A DNA stretch of 35,885 bases from Candidatus Nomurabacteria bacterium (lineage in GTDB: Bacteria; Patescibacteriota; Minisyncoccia; Phycocordibacterales; CAIZLB01), in assembly GCA_943356525.1 (NCBI GenBank), contig CALRFG010000003.1:1-35885 (forward strand), in the 5' to 3' direction. Positions 13,300 through 21,620 of the stretch are shown here, piece after piece. How positions within the stretch are numbered: the stretch's first letter is position 1; each line of letters opens with the position of its first letter. The notes beneath the pieces were generated by a model. That model ran no database searches and was not told the DNA's origin. It was given only the letters and a program-made list of their open reading frames with translations. The position numbers and the translations under genes were made by a program.

Positions 13300-14875
13300 A
13301 TATAATTGTTTGATTATTTTCCAAACCTGAAATTATTTCTATATCCCCATTATTATTTATTTCTCCTGTTTTTATTTCAACTTTTTTAACATCTTTCATT
13401 TTTTTAAGATTTGTAGCACAAGAATTATTTTTTACACAAGACTGATCAGTCAATACGTATACCTTTTTTAAACCATTTTCTAAAATAATGCCTGACTGAG
13501 GAATAGATATAACACTAGCCCTCCTATCCGTCTCTATATCTATATTTGTAGTCATACCACTTTTAACTCTTTCATCTTTTCCTATAAATTGTATCTTAGT
13601 TCTATATGTCGAAACACCATCTTTTATAGTTTCAGCAGGATCTATGGATATTATTGATCCTTCAAAAAATACATCTCGACCGTATGCGTCTAGTGTTATT
13701 TTTGTTTTTTGTTCCACCTTTAATTTTGCAACATCATTTTCTGATACATATGTTTCAATTTGATATTCACCATCATTTAAAAGGGTAATAACTGGTGTAT
13801 TTGGAGAGGAAATCTCACCTTCTTTTATATCTACTTTTGTTATAATACCGTCAAAAGGAGCTGTGATTATAGTTTTTTGAACGAAAGCCTGAGCTGAAGT
13901 AACGACAGCTCTTTGTATAGCAACTTCATCTTGAGTACCACCACTTTGTTTTAATCTTAGATTATTTTCAGCTCTATTTAAAGCTGTTATCTTATTTTTA
14001 TATGTTATCTGAGCTTGGTTTAAACTATTTATTGCTATAGTAAAGTTTGTTCTCGCTAAAGAAATATCAGTTTTTTGCGATTGTATACTTGAATAATTAG
14101 AATCAGTAGCTGTAGATTTTTCAGCAACTATTGATATAGCATTATTTGCATCATTTATAAATAATTGAACTTGACCTACATAAACCTTTACTTGGTCTAT
14201 TTCATTTATATTATTTTTAATTTCCCATTTTGGAAGCATTTCTCCTATCTTAACCCTATCATCTGACAATTTTTGTTTTAATGAAGAATTTTGATCAATA
14301 GCATATTTAAATTGAGGATTCACACTACGTGGATTTTCAAAAGAATTATCAACCTTAGACCGTATTGCTTCATCCGCTTTGTTATAAACATTTTGTAATT
14401 CTATTTCAAAAGACTGGCGAGACAAATCAACGTCATTTTGTGCACCAATCAAATCTCCTTCAGCAATAGCAACCTCCTCTCGACGTGAAGCGCCTTGTGT
14501 CTGGCTTAATTGAGCAGATGCTTTTTGTAAACCTGAAACGGCTTCTCCGTTTTGAAGAGAAGCTATAACTTGTTCTTTTTTAACCCTATCGCCTACTTTT
14601 ACATTTACTTTACCAACACGTCCTGAAGTTTCAAAACCCATATCAACATTTTTTGCAGAAATAACTTTACCGGTAAGCGATACGTTTTGAATAAATTCCT
14701 TTACTTCGACTTTATATATAGAAACATCTTTTGAACTTTTACCACCAAACATCATATATAGAGTCACGATCAAAATAACAACTAGAGGTATCCAAACTTT
14801 TTTCTGACTTTTATTTAACCATAAGTTCTTGAAAAATAATATTATTTCGTTAAAAATATTTTTAGTTTTTTGCAT
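13286..14875 (-). CDS. HlyD/MacA-type membrane fusion (adaptor) protein
   Basis: A 529-residue adaptor anchored by one N-terminal helix (about 26-44, WIPLVVILIVTLYMMFGG). A lipoyl/barrel-sandwich half (GKVISAKNVDMGFETSGRV..VKVGDRV) leads into a long alpha-helical hairpin (about 110-320, with SQKTDISLAR and LNRAENNLRLKQ repeats), the second sandwich half (IITAPFDGIITKVDIKEGE) and a beta-barrel (SENDVAKLKVEQKTKITLD). The hairpin is longer than in MacA (whole protein about 370 residues). In diderm bacteria such hairpins reach an outer-membrane channel; CPR cells have no known outer membrane, so the hairpin's partner here is unclear. It is the first gene of the operon, with TATACT giving a 4-base predicted leader. 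Confidence 0.92.
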   Translation of the reverse strand: MQKTKNIFNEIILFFKNLWLNKSQKKVWIPLVVILIVTLYMMFGGKSSKDVSIYKVEVKEFIQNVSLTGKVISAKNVDMGFETSGRVGKVNVKVGDRVKKEQVIASLQNGEAVSGLQKASAQLSQTQGASRREEVAIAEGDLIGAQNDVDLSRQSFEIELQNVYNKADEAIRSKVDNSFENPRSVNPQFKYAIDQNSSLKQKLSDDRVKIGEMLPKWEIKNNINEIDQVKVYVGQVQLFINDANNAISIVAEKSTATDSNYSSIQSQKTDISLARTNFTIAINSLNQAQITYKNKITALNRAENNLRLKQSGGTQDEVAIQRAVVTSAQAFVQKTIITAPFDGIITKVDIKEGEISSPNTPVITLLNDGEYQIETYVSENDVAKLKVEQKTKITLDAYGRDVFFEGSIISIDPAETIKDGVSTYRTKIQFIGKDERVKSGMTTNIDIETDRRASVISIPQSGIILENGLKKVYVLTDQSCVKNNSCATNLKKMKDVKKVEIKTGEINNNGDIEIISGLENNQTIIYGKK

Positions 14876-14885
14876 AATTGATTAA

Positions 14886-14891
14886 AGTATA
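14886..14891 (-). promoter_or_regulatory. -10 of the MacAB-type operon
   Basis: Minus-strand TATACT; predicted start 14879, four bases before the ATG. It lies just past the typA terminator. Confidence 0.45.
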
Positions 14892-14896
14892 ACACT

Positions 14897-14924
14897 AAAA
14901 AACATCTATTTCTAGATGTTTTTT
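14897..14924 (-). terminator. typA terminator
   Basis: A perfect 12-bp stem AAAAAACATCTA / TAGATGTTTTTT. On the minus strand the loop is GAAA, a stable GNRA tetraloop. Confidence 0.88.
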
Positions 14925-14943
14925 GTTTTTTTGCTTAAATATT

Positions 14944-16761
14944 TTATTGAGCTTTCTTCTTTGCCATCTCTCTATCTGTTTTTGTTAAATATTTCTTTCT
15001 TAGTCTTACGTTGTTTGGAGTGATTTCTAAATATTCATCATCTTGCATGATTTCAAGTCCACGCTCGATAGATATAGTATACGGTGGCACCAAAACTATC
15101 ATATCATCAGTACCTGAGGCACGCATGTTTGTAAGCTGCTTAGCTTTAGTTGGATTAACCTCCATTTCTTCTCCTTTAGATGTGTTACCAACAACCATAC
15201 CTGCATAAACCTCTGTTTGAGCAATAATATACAATACTCCACGAGTTTGTAGATTTCCAAGAGCGAAAGTAAGTGCCTTTCCATTTTCCATAGAAACCAT
15301 AGAACCAACTTCTCTTTTCTCGATAACACCTACATGTTGTCTGAACTCGATAAAACGTGATGATAATATACCTTCACCTTTTGTATCTATAGTAAATTGA
15401 CCTCTGTAGCCAAGTAACCCTCTTGTCGGCATCTCAAAAACTAATCTTGTGATTCCATTTCTCTCACTCATCTGTGTCATAATAGCTTTTCTCTTTCCAA
15501 GCTTTTCAATAACTGCACCTGAGAATTCTTGAGGAACATCGATAACAACTTCTTCAAAAGGTTCATTGAGTCTGTTATCAACCATTTTTGTAATAACCTC
15601 TGGATTTGAAACTTGAACCTCAAAACCCTCTCTACGCATTTGTTCCAATAAAACAGCGATGTGCAATTCTCCACGACCATATACTTTAAATGTATCTCCT
15701 GTTCCACTTTCAAAATCAACTTTTAGTCCAACATTTACCTCAAGCTCTTTTTCTAGTCTATCTCTGATTTGACGTGATGTAACATATTTTCCATCTTTTC
15801 CAGCAAAGGGAGAGTTGTTAACCAAAAAGTTTAGGGCAATAGTTGGCTCATCAATCCCTATTGATTTTAAAGGTTCAACACTTGGGTCTGAGGTAATGGT
15901 TTCTCCGATATATATATCCGTTAAACCTGCAACCATAACAATATCTCCTACAGAAGCTTTTTCTACTTCAACTTTTGATTGTCCGATGAATGAATAAATC
16001 TTAATAATCTTTCCAGTTCTTGGAGCTTTATCATTATTTAAAATATGAACAGTTTTATTTATTTCCATTGATCCGTTCCAAACGCGGCAAAGCGCCATAC
16101 GTCCTAGGAAGTTATCATAGGCTAAGTTAAAAGGTTGTGCGATAAATACATCATCTTCTCTTGTTGGTTTTGCAGCCTCAACATGTGAAAGTATTTCATC
16201 AAATAGTGGATCAAGATTAACAAATTCATCCGTTAATTCTTTTTTGGCTACTGCATCACGACCAATAGCATATACAACTGGAAAATCAAGCTGTGAATCA
16301 TTTGCTCCAAGTTCTATAAATAGCTCTAGAATTTCGTCATGAACTTTTTGAGGATCAGCAGCTGGCTTATCTAATTTGTTCATAATAATTATTGGACTCA
16401 AACCAAGCTCAAGTGATTTTTTCAAAACGAAACGTGTCTGAGGCATAGGCCCCTCTTGTGCATCAACTAAAAGTAAAACAGTGTCGATAGACCTAAGTAC
16501 ACGTTCTACCTCTGAACCAAAGTCGGCGTGACCTGGTGTGTCAACGATGTTGATCTTATGACCTTTGTAAGTAAGTGAAGCATTCTTTGCATATATAGTA
16601 ATACCTCTTTCTTGTTCGATAGAGTTAGAGTCCATAGATCCAGCATCAGCCTTGATGGCACCAGTATAATGAAGCATAGCATCAACCAATGTTGTCTTAC
16701 CGTGGTCCACGTGGGCGATGATTGCTATGTTTCTAATATCGTTTGAATTATTTTGAGTCAT
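14944..16761 (-). CDS. typA: Ribosome-associated GTPase TypA/BipA
   Basis: A translational GTPase involved in 50S assembly and stress adaptation. G1 AHVDHGKTT is at about 16-24, G2 ERGITI at 51-56, G3 DTPGH at 74-78, and an intact G4 NKLD at 128-131 (in contrast to LepA in this window). EF-G-like domains follow, and the TypA-specific C-terminal domain (RGLLGYRGQF, GSMVSMENGKA, MRASGTDD) is clear. Length 605 is normal. It is monocistronic: its own promoter overlaps the start and a strong terminator follows. Confidence 0.97.
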   Translation of the reverse strand: MTQNNSNDIRNIAIIAHVDHGKTTLVDAMLHYTGAIKADAGSMDSNSIEQERGITIYAKNASLTYKGHKINIVDTPGHADFGSEVERVLRSIDTVLLLVDAQEGPMPQTRFVLKKSLELGLSPIIIMNKLDKPAADPQKVHDEILELFIELGANDSQLDFPVVYAIGRDAVAKKELTDEFVNLDPLFDEILSHVEAAKPTREDDVFIAQPFNLAYDNFLGRMALCRVWNGSMEINKTVHILNNDKAPRTGKIIKIYSFIGQSKVEVEKASVGDIVMVAGLTDIYIGETITSDPSVEPLKSIGIDEPTIALNFLVNNSPFAGKDGKYVTSRQIRDRLEKELEVNVGLKVDFESGTGDTFKVYGRGELHIAVLLEQMRREGFEVQVSNPEVITKMVDNRLNEPFEEVVIDVPQEFSGAVIEKLGKRKAIMTQMSERNGITRLVFEMPTRGLLGYRGQFTIDTKGEGILSSRFIEFRQHVGVIEKREVGSMVSMENGKALTFALGNLQTRGVLYIIAQTEVYAGMVVGNTSKGEEMEVNPTKAKQLTNMRASGTDDMIVLVPPYTISIERGLEIMQDDEYLEITPNNVRLRKKYLTKTDREMAKKKAQ

Positions 16762-16767
16762 CGCACT

Positions 16768-16796
16768 ATTTTGACATATTTTTGAGAAAATTGCAA
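16768..16796 (-). promoter_or_regulatory. typA promoter, leaderless configuration
   Basis: Minus-strand TTGCAA (16796-16791), 17-base spacer ending TGT, CAAAAT (16773-16768). The predicted start is 16761, the A of the ATG. Confidence 0.6.
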
Positions 16797-16800
16797 AATC

Positions 16801-16830
16801 TTGGTCTTTGAGGGATAAAAATGTTTTAAT
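16801..16830 (+). promoter_or_regulatory. Promoter of the TerC gene, leaderless configuration
   Basis: TTGGTC (16801-16806), 18-base spacer ending TGT, TTTAAT (16825-16830), six bases before the ATG at 16837. Confidence 0.55.
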
Positions 16831-16836
16831 GGGATT

Positions 16837-17673
16837 ATGAATAAAATAAAAAAATCACTTTTATTAACAGCAATGTGGGTTTTGACTGCTATAGGTTTTG
16901 GAATCTATGTCTACATGACTCGTGGTGCAGAACTTGGATTTCAATGGTTCTCAGTTTATGTAACTGAATACATGCTTTCTATAGATAACCTCTTTATCAT
17001 GCTTTTAATTTTTTCTTACTTTAAAGTTGAGGAAAAATATCAGCATCGAGTTCTATTCCTTGGAATTCTTGGAGCTTTTGTGTTTCGTCTAATATTTATA
17101 ACTTTAGGTTTTGAAATAGTTCAAAGATTTGAATGGGTACTATATATGTTTGGCGCCCTTCTTATATATACTGGTTATAAAATTCTTCAAGAGAAAAATG
17201 AAAAGGATCAGAACCTTGATACAAATAAATTATTAAAGTTTTTAAATAAAGTATTGCCTATAGCAAAAGGCAATCATGGTAAGAAATTTTTCATAAGAAA
17301 AGATGGTCAATTTTATATCACCACCCTATTTTTATGTTTATTGATGATAGAATTTTCTGACATCATCTTTGCAGTTGATTCTATCCCCGCTTCATTTGCT
17401 ATCAGTCAGGATAGATTTGTTATTTTCACAGCCAATGCTTTTGCACTTTTAGGTCTTCGGTCCTTGTTCTTTGTTGTAGAATATATATTGCATAAGTTTC
17501 ACCTAATAACTAAGGCTTTAGCGATTATATTATTTTTTATAGGTGGAAAAATGTTACTTGGAATTTTCAATATTCATATTAGTTCCGCTATATCATTAGC
17601 GGTTCTTTTTGGGATAATTTTTACGGCGATAATCTTGTCTGGTATTTTCCCAAAGAAGGAGATGAGGGTGTAG
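16837..17673 (+). CDS. TerC family integral membrane protein
   Basis: A 278-residue polytopic membrane protein with about seven to eight helices. The TerC signatures are present: EYMLSIDNLFIM in an early helix (about 44-55) and MIEFSDIIFAVDSIPASFAI (about 170-190), each with acidic residues inside the membrane, plus SLFFVVEYIL. In other bacteria TerC and Alx proteins help load or export Mn2+ at the membrane, and TerC was first linked to tellurite resistance; metal export supporting secreted metalloproteins is the best guess. It is transcribed just before secG, with 54 bases between, but secG has its own -10. Confidence 0.92.
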   Translation: MNKIKKSLLLTAMWVLTAIGFGIYVYMTRGAELGFQWFSVYVTEYMLSIDNLFIMLLIFSYFKVEEKYQHRVLFLGILGAFVFRLIFITLGFEIVQRFEWVLYMFGALLIYTGYKILQEKNEKDQNLDTNKLLKFLNKVLPIAKGNHGKKFFIRKDGQFYITTLFLCLLMIEFSDIIFAVDSIPASFAISQDRFVIFTANAFALLGLRSLFFVVEYILHKFHLITKALAIILFFIGGKMLLGIFNIHISSAISLAVLFGIIFTAIILSGIFPKKEMRV

Positions 17674-17692
17674 GCTATTTGTAATATACCCC

Positions 17693-17721
17693 TTTTCAAT
17701 ACCAATCATCTAGTGTATACT
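17693..17721 (+). promoter_or_regulatory. secG promoter, leaderless configuration
   Basis: TTTTCA (17693-17698), 17 bases, TATACT (17716-17721). The predicted start is 17728, the A of the corrected ATG. Confidence 0.6.
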
Positions 17722-17727
17722 GTGAAC

Positions 17728-17958
17728 ATGTTAACAGTTATTCTAAATATTCTTCCTTATATACAGATATTTCTAGCTATATTGATGGTAATACTTGTAT
17801 TGATACAACAAACAGATTCAGACGCCGGAGGTTCTTTCGGTGGAGGTGGAGCATCTACTTGGCACACACGTCGTGGCGCTGAGAAATTCATCTTTTACTT
17901 TACTATAATTATATCTATATTATTTGTAGCTTCAGTTATCGTTGATCTGTGGAAATAG
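17728..17958 (+). CDS. secG: Preprotein translocase subunit SecG
   Basis: Small subunit of the SecYEG channel. The 76-residue protein has two transmembrane helices (about 6-27 and 53-73) and the SecG hallmark between them: VLIQQTDSDAGGSFGGGG followed by STWHTRRGAEKFIF. The frame is open upstream to a GTG at 17713, but that stretch contains the TATACT promoter box, so the ATG at 17728 is chosen. Normal length for SecG. Confidence 0.93.
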   Translation: MLTVILNILPYIQIFLAILMVILVLIQQTDSDAGGSFGGGGASTWHTRRGAEKFIFYFTIIISILFVASVIVDLWK

Positions 17959-18006
17959 TTTGTAGACCGAGAATATAAAGTTTAATTGTTACTAATTATA
18001 AAAATT

Positions 18007-18036
18007 TTGAACTGTAACTCTTTACAGACATATCAT
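18007..18036 (+). promoter_or_regulatory. Candidate RNase J promoter
   Basis: TTGAAC (18007-18012), 18 bases, TATCAT (18031-18036); predicted start near 18043 with a 30-base A-rich leader lacking a Shine-Dalgarno sequence. Other hexamers in this AT-rich stretch are possible. Confidence 0.4.
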
Positions 18037-18072
18037 ATTGATATTTCAAAATACTAAATAACAAACAAATAA

Positions 18073-20058
18073 ATGAATCCAAATAATACAAATAACAACT
18101 CTGGTGGTTTTCCAAAACAACCTTCAAGGGTTTATCACGGTGGTCTTAAGAAAAATTTGCCTATAGACAGCATTAGACTAATGCCTGCACAAGCACCTCG
18201 TCCTATAACAAGAAAACAAGATAATAATCTAAATATGAGTAATACTTCAGGTGAGCTTACAGGTATCAAGATGAAAAAACCAGGTGCAAAGCGTTTTAAC
18301 ATGCCAAGAACTAGACCAAATATCGGTTCTGCAAGTCAGATAAAACACGGTCTTAAACATACTATTCCCGAGATATCTCCTGATACTTTTCGTATCATTC
18401 CACTTGGTGGAGTTGAGGAGATCGGTATGAACATGACTGTTTTTGAAAATGAACATGACATCATAGTTATCGATGCAGGTTTTAAATTTAAAGAAGAAGC
18501 TACACCTGGTATCGACTATATATTACCAAACACAAAATACTTGGAAGAAAGAAAACATAAAGTTCGCGCTCTCATAGTAACTCACGGTCACTTGGACCAC
18601 ATCGGTGCCCTACCATATATCATCGAAAAGATTGGTATGCCACCTGTGTACACAAGAAACTTGACCTCACTCATGCTCAAAAAACGTCAAGCTGAATTCC
18701 CTCATGTTCCTGAACTTGATTTTAAAATCATAGAAGGAAATGAAAGTTTAATAATAGGAAAAACTTCTGTAAAATTTTACGGAGTAACTCACTCTATACC
18801 AGACTCTATGGGTATCATTATCGATACACCTTATGGATGGATAACAACACCTGGAGACTTTAAACTAGACCATGTTGACGGAAAACCAACCGATGAGGAA
18901 GAAGACAATTACAAACTATTTGATGGTAAAAATGTTCTTATGCTTTTGGGTGAATCTACAAATATAGAGAATCCAGGGTTTTCTACACCAGAGTCCGTAG
19001 TACATGACAACTTGGCTGAGATAGTAAAAAGTATAAAAGGTAGACTTATTATCGGAATGTTCGCCTCACATTTTTTCCGTATAGCAAAGATAGCTGAAGC
19101 TTGTGAACAAAACGGAAAGAAACTTGTTATCGAAGGAAGATCTTTAAAAAATAATATCGACATAATGATACAAGCAGGAATGCTTAAGATAAAAAAAGAT
19201 ACTGTTATCAATGCACAAGATATGCCTAATTATGCACCTGATAAAATAGTTATCATAGCCACAGGTGCTCAAGGTGATGAGTTTGCAGCTCTTATGCGTA
19301 TATCTACAAAGCAACATAAATATGTGATTATAAATGAAAGAGATACTGTTTTACTTTCATCTTCTATTATTCCTGGTAATGAAAAAGTTGTGCAAAAAAT
19401 GAAAGATAATATTGCTCGTTCAGGTGCAAACATCATGCACTATCGTTCATCTGATGTATTCATCCACGCTACAGGTCACGCAAACCGTGGTGAGATTGAA
19501 TGGCTACATAAAAAACTAAAACCTAGATTCTTTATGCCTATGCATGGTAATCATTATCATTTAAAACTTCACTCAGATCTTGCCATACAACTTGGTATGC
19601 CAAAGGAAAATGTTATCATTCCAGATGACTGTAATATTCTTGAGATACAAGATAAAGGAACTAAACTCGTTAAACTTGCTGTAAAAGCTCCTGACAATGT
19701 TGTTATTGTTGATGGTTTTACTGTTGGTGATATACAAGATGTTGTGTTGAGAGATAGACAGATATTGGCTGAAGATGGAATCTTCGTTGTAGTTGCAATG
19801 CTTAACCCTATGAATGGCCGTCTTATAAAATCTCCTGATATCATATCTCGTGGTTCAGTTTACTTAAGAGAATCACAAGAGTTGTTAAGAGAAATAAGAA
19901 CTACAGTTCGTACGACAATAGAGAAGGCTGTGTATGATACAAGAAATGCACCAGATTTGGATTATGTTAAAGATATAACTACTGATACTTTGGGTAAATT
20001 TATATTTCGCGAGACTAATAAAAGACCGATTATTATTCCGGTGATATTGTTTGCATAA
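18073..20058 (+). CDS. rnj: Ribonuclease J
   Basis: Metallo-beta-lactamase/beta-CASP ribonuclease with endo- and 5'-3' exonuclease activity in mRNA decay and rRNA maturation. The metal-binding HGHLDH motif is at residues 171-176, preceded by LGGVEEIGMN (about 111-120), and the later histidine motifs (PGDFKLDH, and the beta-CASP PMHGNHYHL) are present. A C-terminal RNase J domain follows. At 661 residues it exceeds B. subtilis RNase J1 (about 555) because of a roughly 100-residue N-terminal extension rich in Asn, Pro, Lys and Arg that looks disordered. The extension may bind RNA or a partner. Two tandem terminators follow. Confidence 0.95.
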   Translation: MNPNNTNNNSGGFPKQPSRVYHGGLKKNLPIDSIRLMPAQAPRPITRKQDNNLNMSNTSGELTGIKMKKPGAKRFNMPRTRPNIGSASQIKHGLKHTIPEISPDTFRIIPLGGVEEIGMNMTVFENEHDIIVIDAGFKFKEEATPGIDYILPNTKYLEERKHKVRALIVTHGHLDHIGALPYIIEKIGMPPVYTRNLTSLMLKKRQAEFPHVPELDFKIIEGNESLIIGKTSVKFYGVTHSIPDSMGIIIDTPYGWITTPGDFKLDHVDGKPTDEEEDNYKLFDGKNVLMLLGESTNIENPGFSTPESVVHDNLAEIVKSIKGRLIIGMFASHFFRIAKIAEACEQNGKKLVIEGRSLKNNIDIMIQAGMLKIKKDTVINAQDMPNYAPDKIVIIATGAQGDEFAALMRISTKQHKYVIINERDTVLLSSSIIPGNEKVVQKMKDNIARSGANIMHYRSSDVFIHATGHANRGEIEWLHKKLKPRFFMPMHGNHYHLKLHSDLAIQLGMPKENVIIPDDCNILEIQDKGTKLVKLAVKAPDNVVIVDGFTVGDIQDVVLRDRQILAEDGIFVVVAMLNPMNGRLIKSPDIISRGSVYLRESQELLREIRTTVRTTIEKAVYDTRNAPDLDYVKDITTDTLGKFIFRETNKRPIIIPVILFA

Positions 20059-20074
20059 AGCTCAAACAAAAAAT

Positions 20075-20139
20075 AGTCCTCCAAGAAATGAGGACTTTTT
20101 TTTGTTTTCACTTTAGTAAGACAACTAAGCTTTTTTTTT
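20075..20139 (+). terminator. Tandem terminators of RNase J
   Basis: First: AGTCCTC (20075-20081) / GAGGACT (20090-20096) with an 8-base loop and T8. Second, weaker: TTTAGT (20112-20117) / ACTAAG (20124-20129), then T9 at 20131-20139. Confidence 0.85.
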
Positions 20140-20150
20140 AAATATTTTTC

Positions 20151-21074
20151 CTATCCACACACAACTTCAAGTACCAAAAAAGCATTAACAAATCTCATAT
20201 GTCGATAATTTTCCAAAGCCTTAGCAAACAGGATCAAAACTTTTTCCTTATCTTTCCCTTCTCTCAACCTTGAGCGCAGTCTATCCATAAATAAATCATA
20301 CACGATTTTCCCATCTGTATTATTTTGTTTTAACTTATCTATATTTTCAAAAACCTGCTCACCTTTTACCACCTTGTCGATAATCTCATCTATTAAACTT
20401 ATATCCGGAATATTTAAAATATGTTCTATGTTTTCTATTTTTTTTCCATCAACAGATGCTATAACTTTTTGCAAAACAGACAATGTATCACGAAAAGATT
20501 CATCACCACTCATAGCTATCAGTTTAGTCGACTCATCATCTATAGATAAACCTTCTTTTTTTACTACATCTTTTATAACCAGAGAAAGTATATCGATAGA
20601 TGGTTTTTTAAAATTATGAACTTCGCAACGAGAAATGATTGTATCCAAAAGTTTATTCAACTCTGTAGTGGCCAATATATAGATGACATGTTTTGGTGGT
20701 TCTTCTAATCCTTTTAGAAAGGCATTGAAAGCATTTTTCGAAAGCATGTGAACTTCATCCAGTATGTAAACTTTATAAGGTGACAGCATCGGTAATACTG
20801 TAGCACTTTCTATAAGCTCTCTGATGTTATCAACACCTGTGTATGATGCAGAGTCTATTTCATATATATCTGCCTCATTTACACCTAACTCTCTTGCAAA
20901 TATACGAGCAATGGATGTTTTACCAATACCTCGAGAACCCGTGAAGATGTAAGCGTGGTTTGGGGTTTTATTTTCAATTGCTTTTTGTAATACAGAAACT
21001 ATATGATCTTGACCTAGAACGTCACGAAAATTAGAGGGTCTGTATTTTCTGTATAAAGATGTATGTTCTGACAT
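20151..21074 (-). CDS. dnaX: DNA polymerase III gamma-like clamp-loader subunit (DnaX), minimal form
   Basis: AAA+ motor of the clamp loader. From the start used here (307 residues): SLYRKYRPSNFRDVLGQ N-terminus, P-loop GSRGIGKTS (about 46-54), Walker B ILDEVHML (about 104-111), the ATTE sensor and SRCEVHNF segment, and GDESFRDTLSVLQ (sensor 2 region). Two parts are missing: the four-cysteine zinc module that normally lies between the P-loop helix and the DIIEIDAAS strand (here only ARELGVNEADIYEID), and the whole tau region. The frame opens upstream at 21101, but the ATG at 21074 is preferred because the -10 box overlaps the longer version, which would also overlap the EVE gene. Confidence 0.9.
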   Translation of the reverse strand: MSEHTSLYRKYRPSNFRDVLGQDHIVSVLQKAIENKTPNHAYIFTGSRGIGKTSIARIFARELGVNEADIYEIDSASYTGVDNIRELIESATVLPMLSPYKVYILDEVHMLSKNAFNAFLKGLEEPPKHVIYILATTELNKLLDTIISRCEVHNFKKPSIDILSLVIKDVVKKEGLSIDDESTKLIAMSGDESFRDTLSVLQKVIASVDGKKIENIEHILNIPDISLIDEIIDKVVKGEQVFENIDKLKQNNTDGKIVYDLFMDRLRSRLREGKDKEKVLILFAKALENYRHMRFVNAFLVLEVVCG

Positions 21075-21083
21075 ATGAGTAGT

Positions 21084-21092
21084 ATTATAACA
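21084..21092 (-). promoter_or_regulatory. Extended -10 of dnaX
   Basis: Minus-strand TG-T-TATAAT (21092-21084), overlapping the 3' end of the EVE gene; predicted leader of 3 nt to the ATG at 21074. Confidence 0.6.
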
Positions 21093-21546
21093 AAGAAACA
21101 ATAAAATTGTACTCCTTCTCGGTCACAGGAATAATCGACAACCTTGAGCCATTTTGGAATAATTTCATTGCAGACAACTCAGAGTGTCGTCTCATTTCAT
21201 CCATAGTTACAGGTTTGGAAAATGTAGAAACATATTTTACGTCAACACATTCCCATATAGGTTTTTCTACAGTCGATCTTTCATCATAATGATCATCTCT
21301 TCTATCTAATGCGGTGATATCTGCATGTGCTTCTTTTATAACCTGTGCCAATCCATACACACCTATAGGTTTAGTATTTGAATGATAAAATAAAACCATA
21401 TCACCCAAAGACATTTCTTTCATATAGTTTCGAGCTTGATAATTCCTTACTCCTGACCATGGTGTTACTTTATCTTTTTTAAGCTGATCGATAGGATAGC
21501 AATCTCCTTCTGATTTCATAAGCCAATAGTTTATGTGTGAATTCAT
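21085..21546 (-). CDS. EVE-domain protein
   Basis: A 153-residue single-domain EVE protein (PUA-like fold, relative of human THYN1). Diagnostic elements are YWLMKSEGD at the N-terminus, the WSGVRNYQARNYMKEMSLGDMVLFYHSN block (about 30-57) and the C-terminal MKLFQNGSRLSIIPVTEKEYNFI. EVE domains are thought to read modified bases in DNA or RNA; in bacteria stand-alone forms resembling this one are common and of unsettled function. It lies directly upstream of dnaX. A TAAAAT box six bases before the ATG (TTGTTT upstream, 16-base spacer) predicts a leaderless mRNA. Confidence 0.92.
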   Translation of the reverse strand: MNSHINYWLMKSEGDCYPIDQLKKDKVTPWSGVRNYQARNYMKEMSLGDMVLFYHSNTKPIGVYGLAQVIKEAHADITALDRRDDHYDERSTVEKPIWECVDVKYVSTFSKPVTMDEMRRHSELSAMKLFQNGSRLSIIPVTEKEYNFIVSLL

Positions 21547-21552
21547 GATTTG

Positions 21553-21580
21553 ATTTTAGTCTATATTAATAAAAAAACAA
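21553..21580 (-). promoter_or_regulatory. EVE gene promoter, leaderless configuration
   Basis: Minus-strand TTGTTT (21580-21575), 16 bases, TAAAAT (21558-21553). The predicted start is the A of the ATG at 21546. The -35 lies inside the upstream gene's terminator. Confidence 0.55.
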
Positions 21581-21615
21581 CCCACACCGACAATATGTCG
21601 AGTTGAGTTGTTTTA
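21571..21615 (-). terminator. Terminator of the 21621 gene
   Basis: AAAACAAC (21574-21581) / GTTGTTTT (21607-21614) outer stem, with a perfect inner CGACA-ATA-TGTCG hairpin (21588-21600). Confidence 0.75.
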
Positions 21616-21620
21616 CAGGA

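Noticed and set aside
17713-17727. GTG start of secG five codons upstream
   Set aside because: These bases contain the TATACT -10 box; the ATG at 17728 fits both the promoter spacing and the usual SecG N-terminus.
21075-21101. Longer dnaX start at 21101
   Set aside because: It would overlap the EVE gene and span the TATAAT box; the conserved sequence starts after the ATG at 21074.
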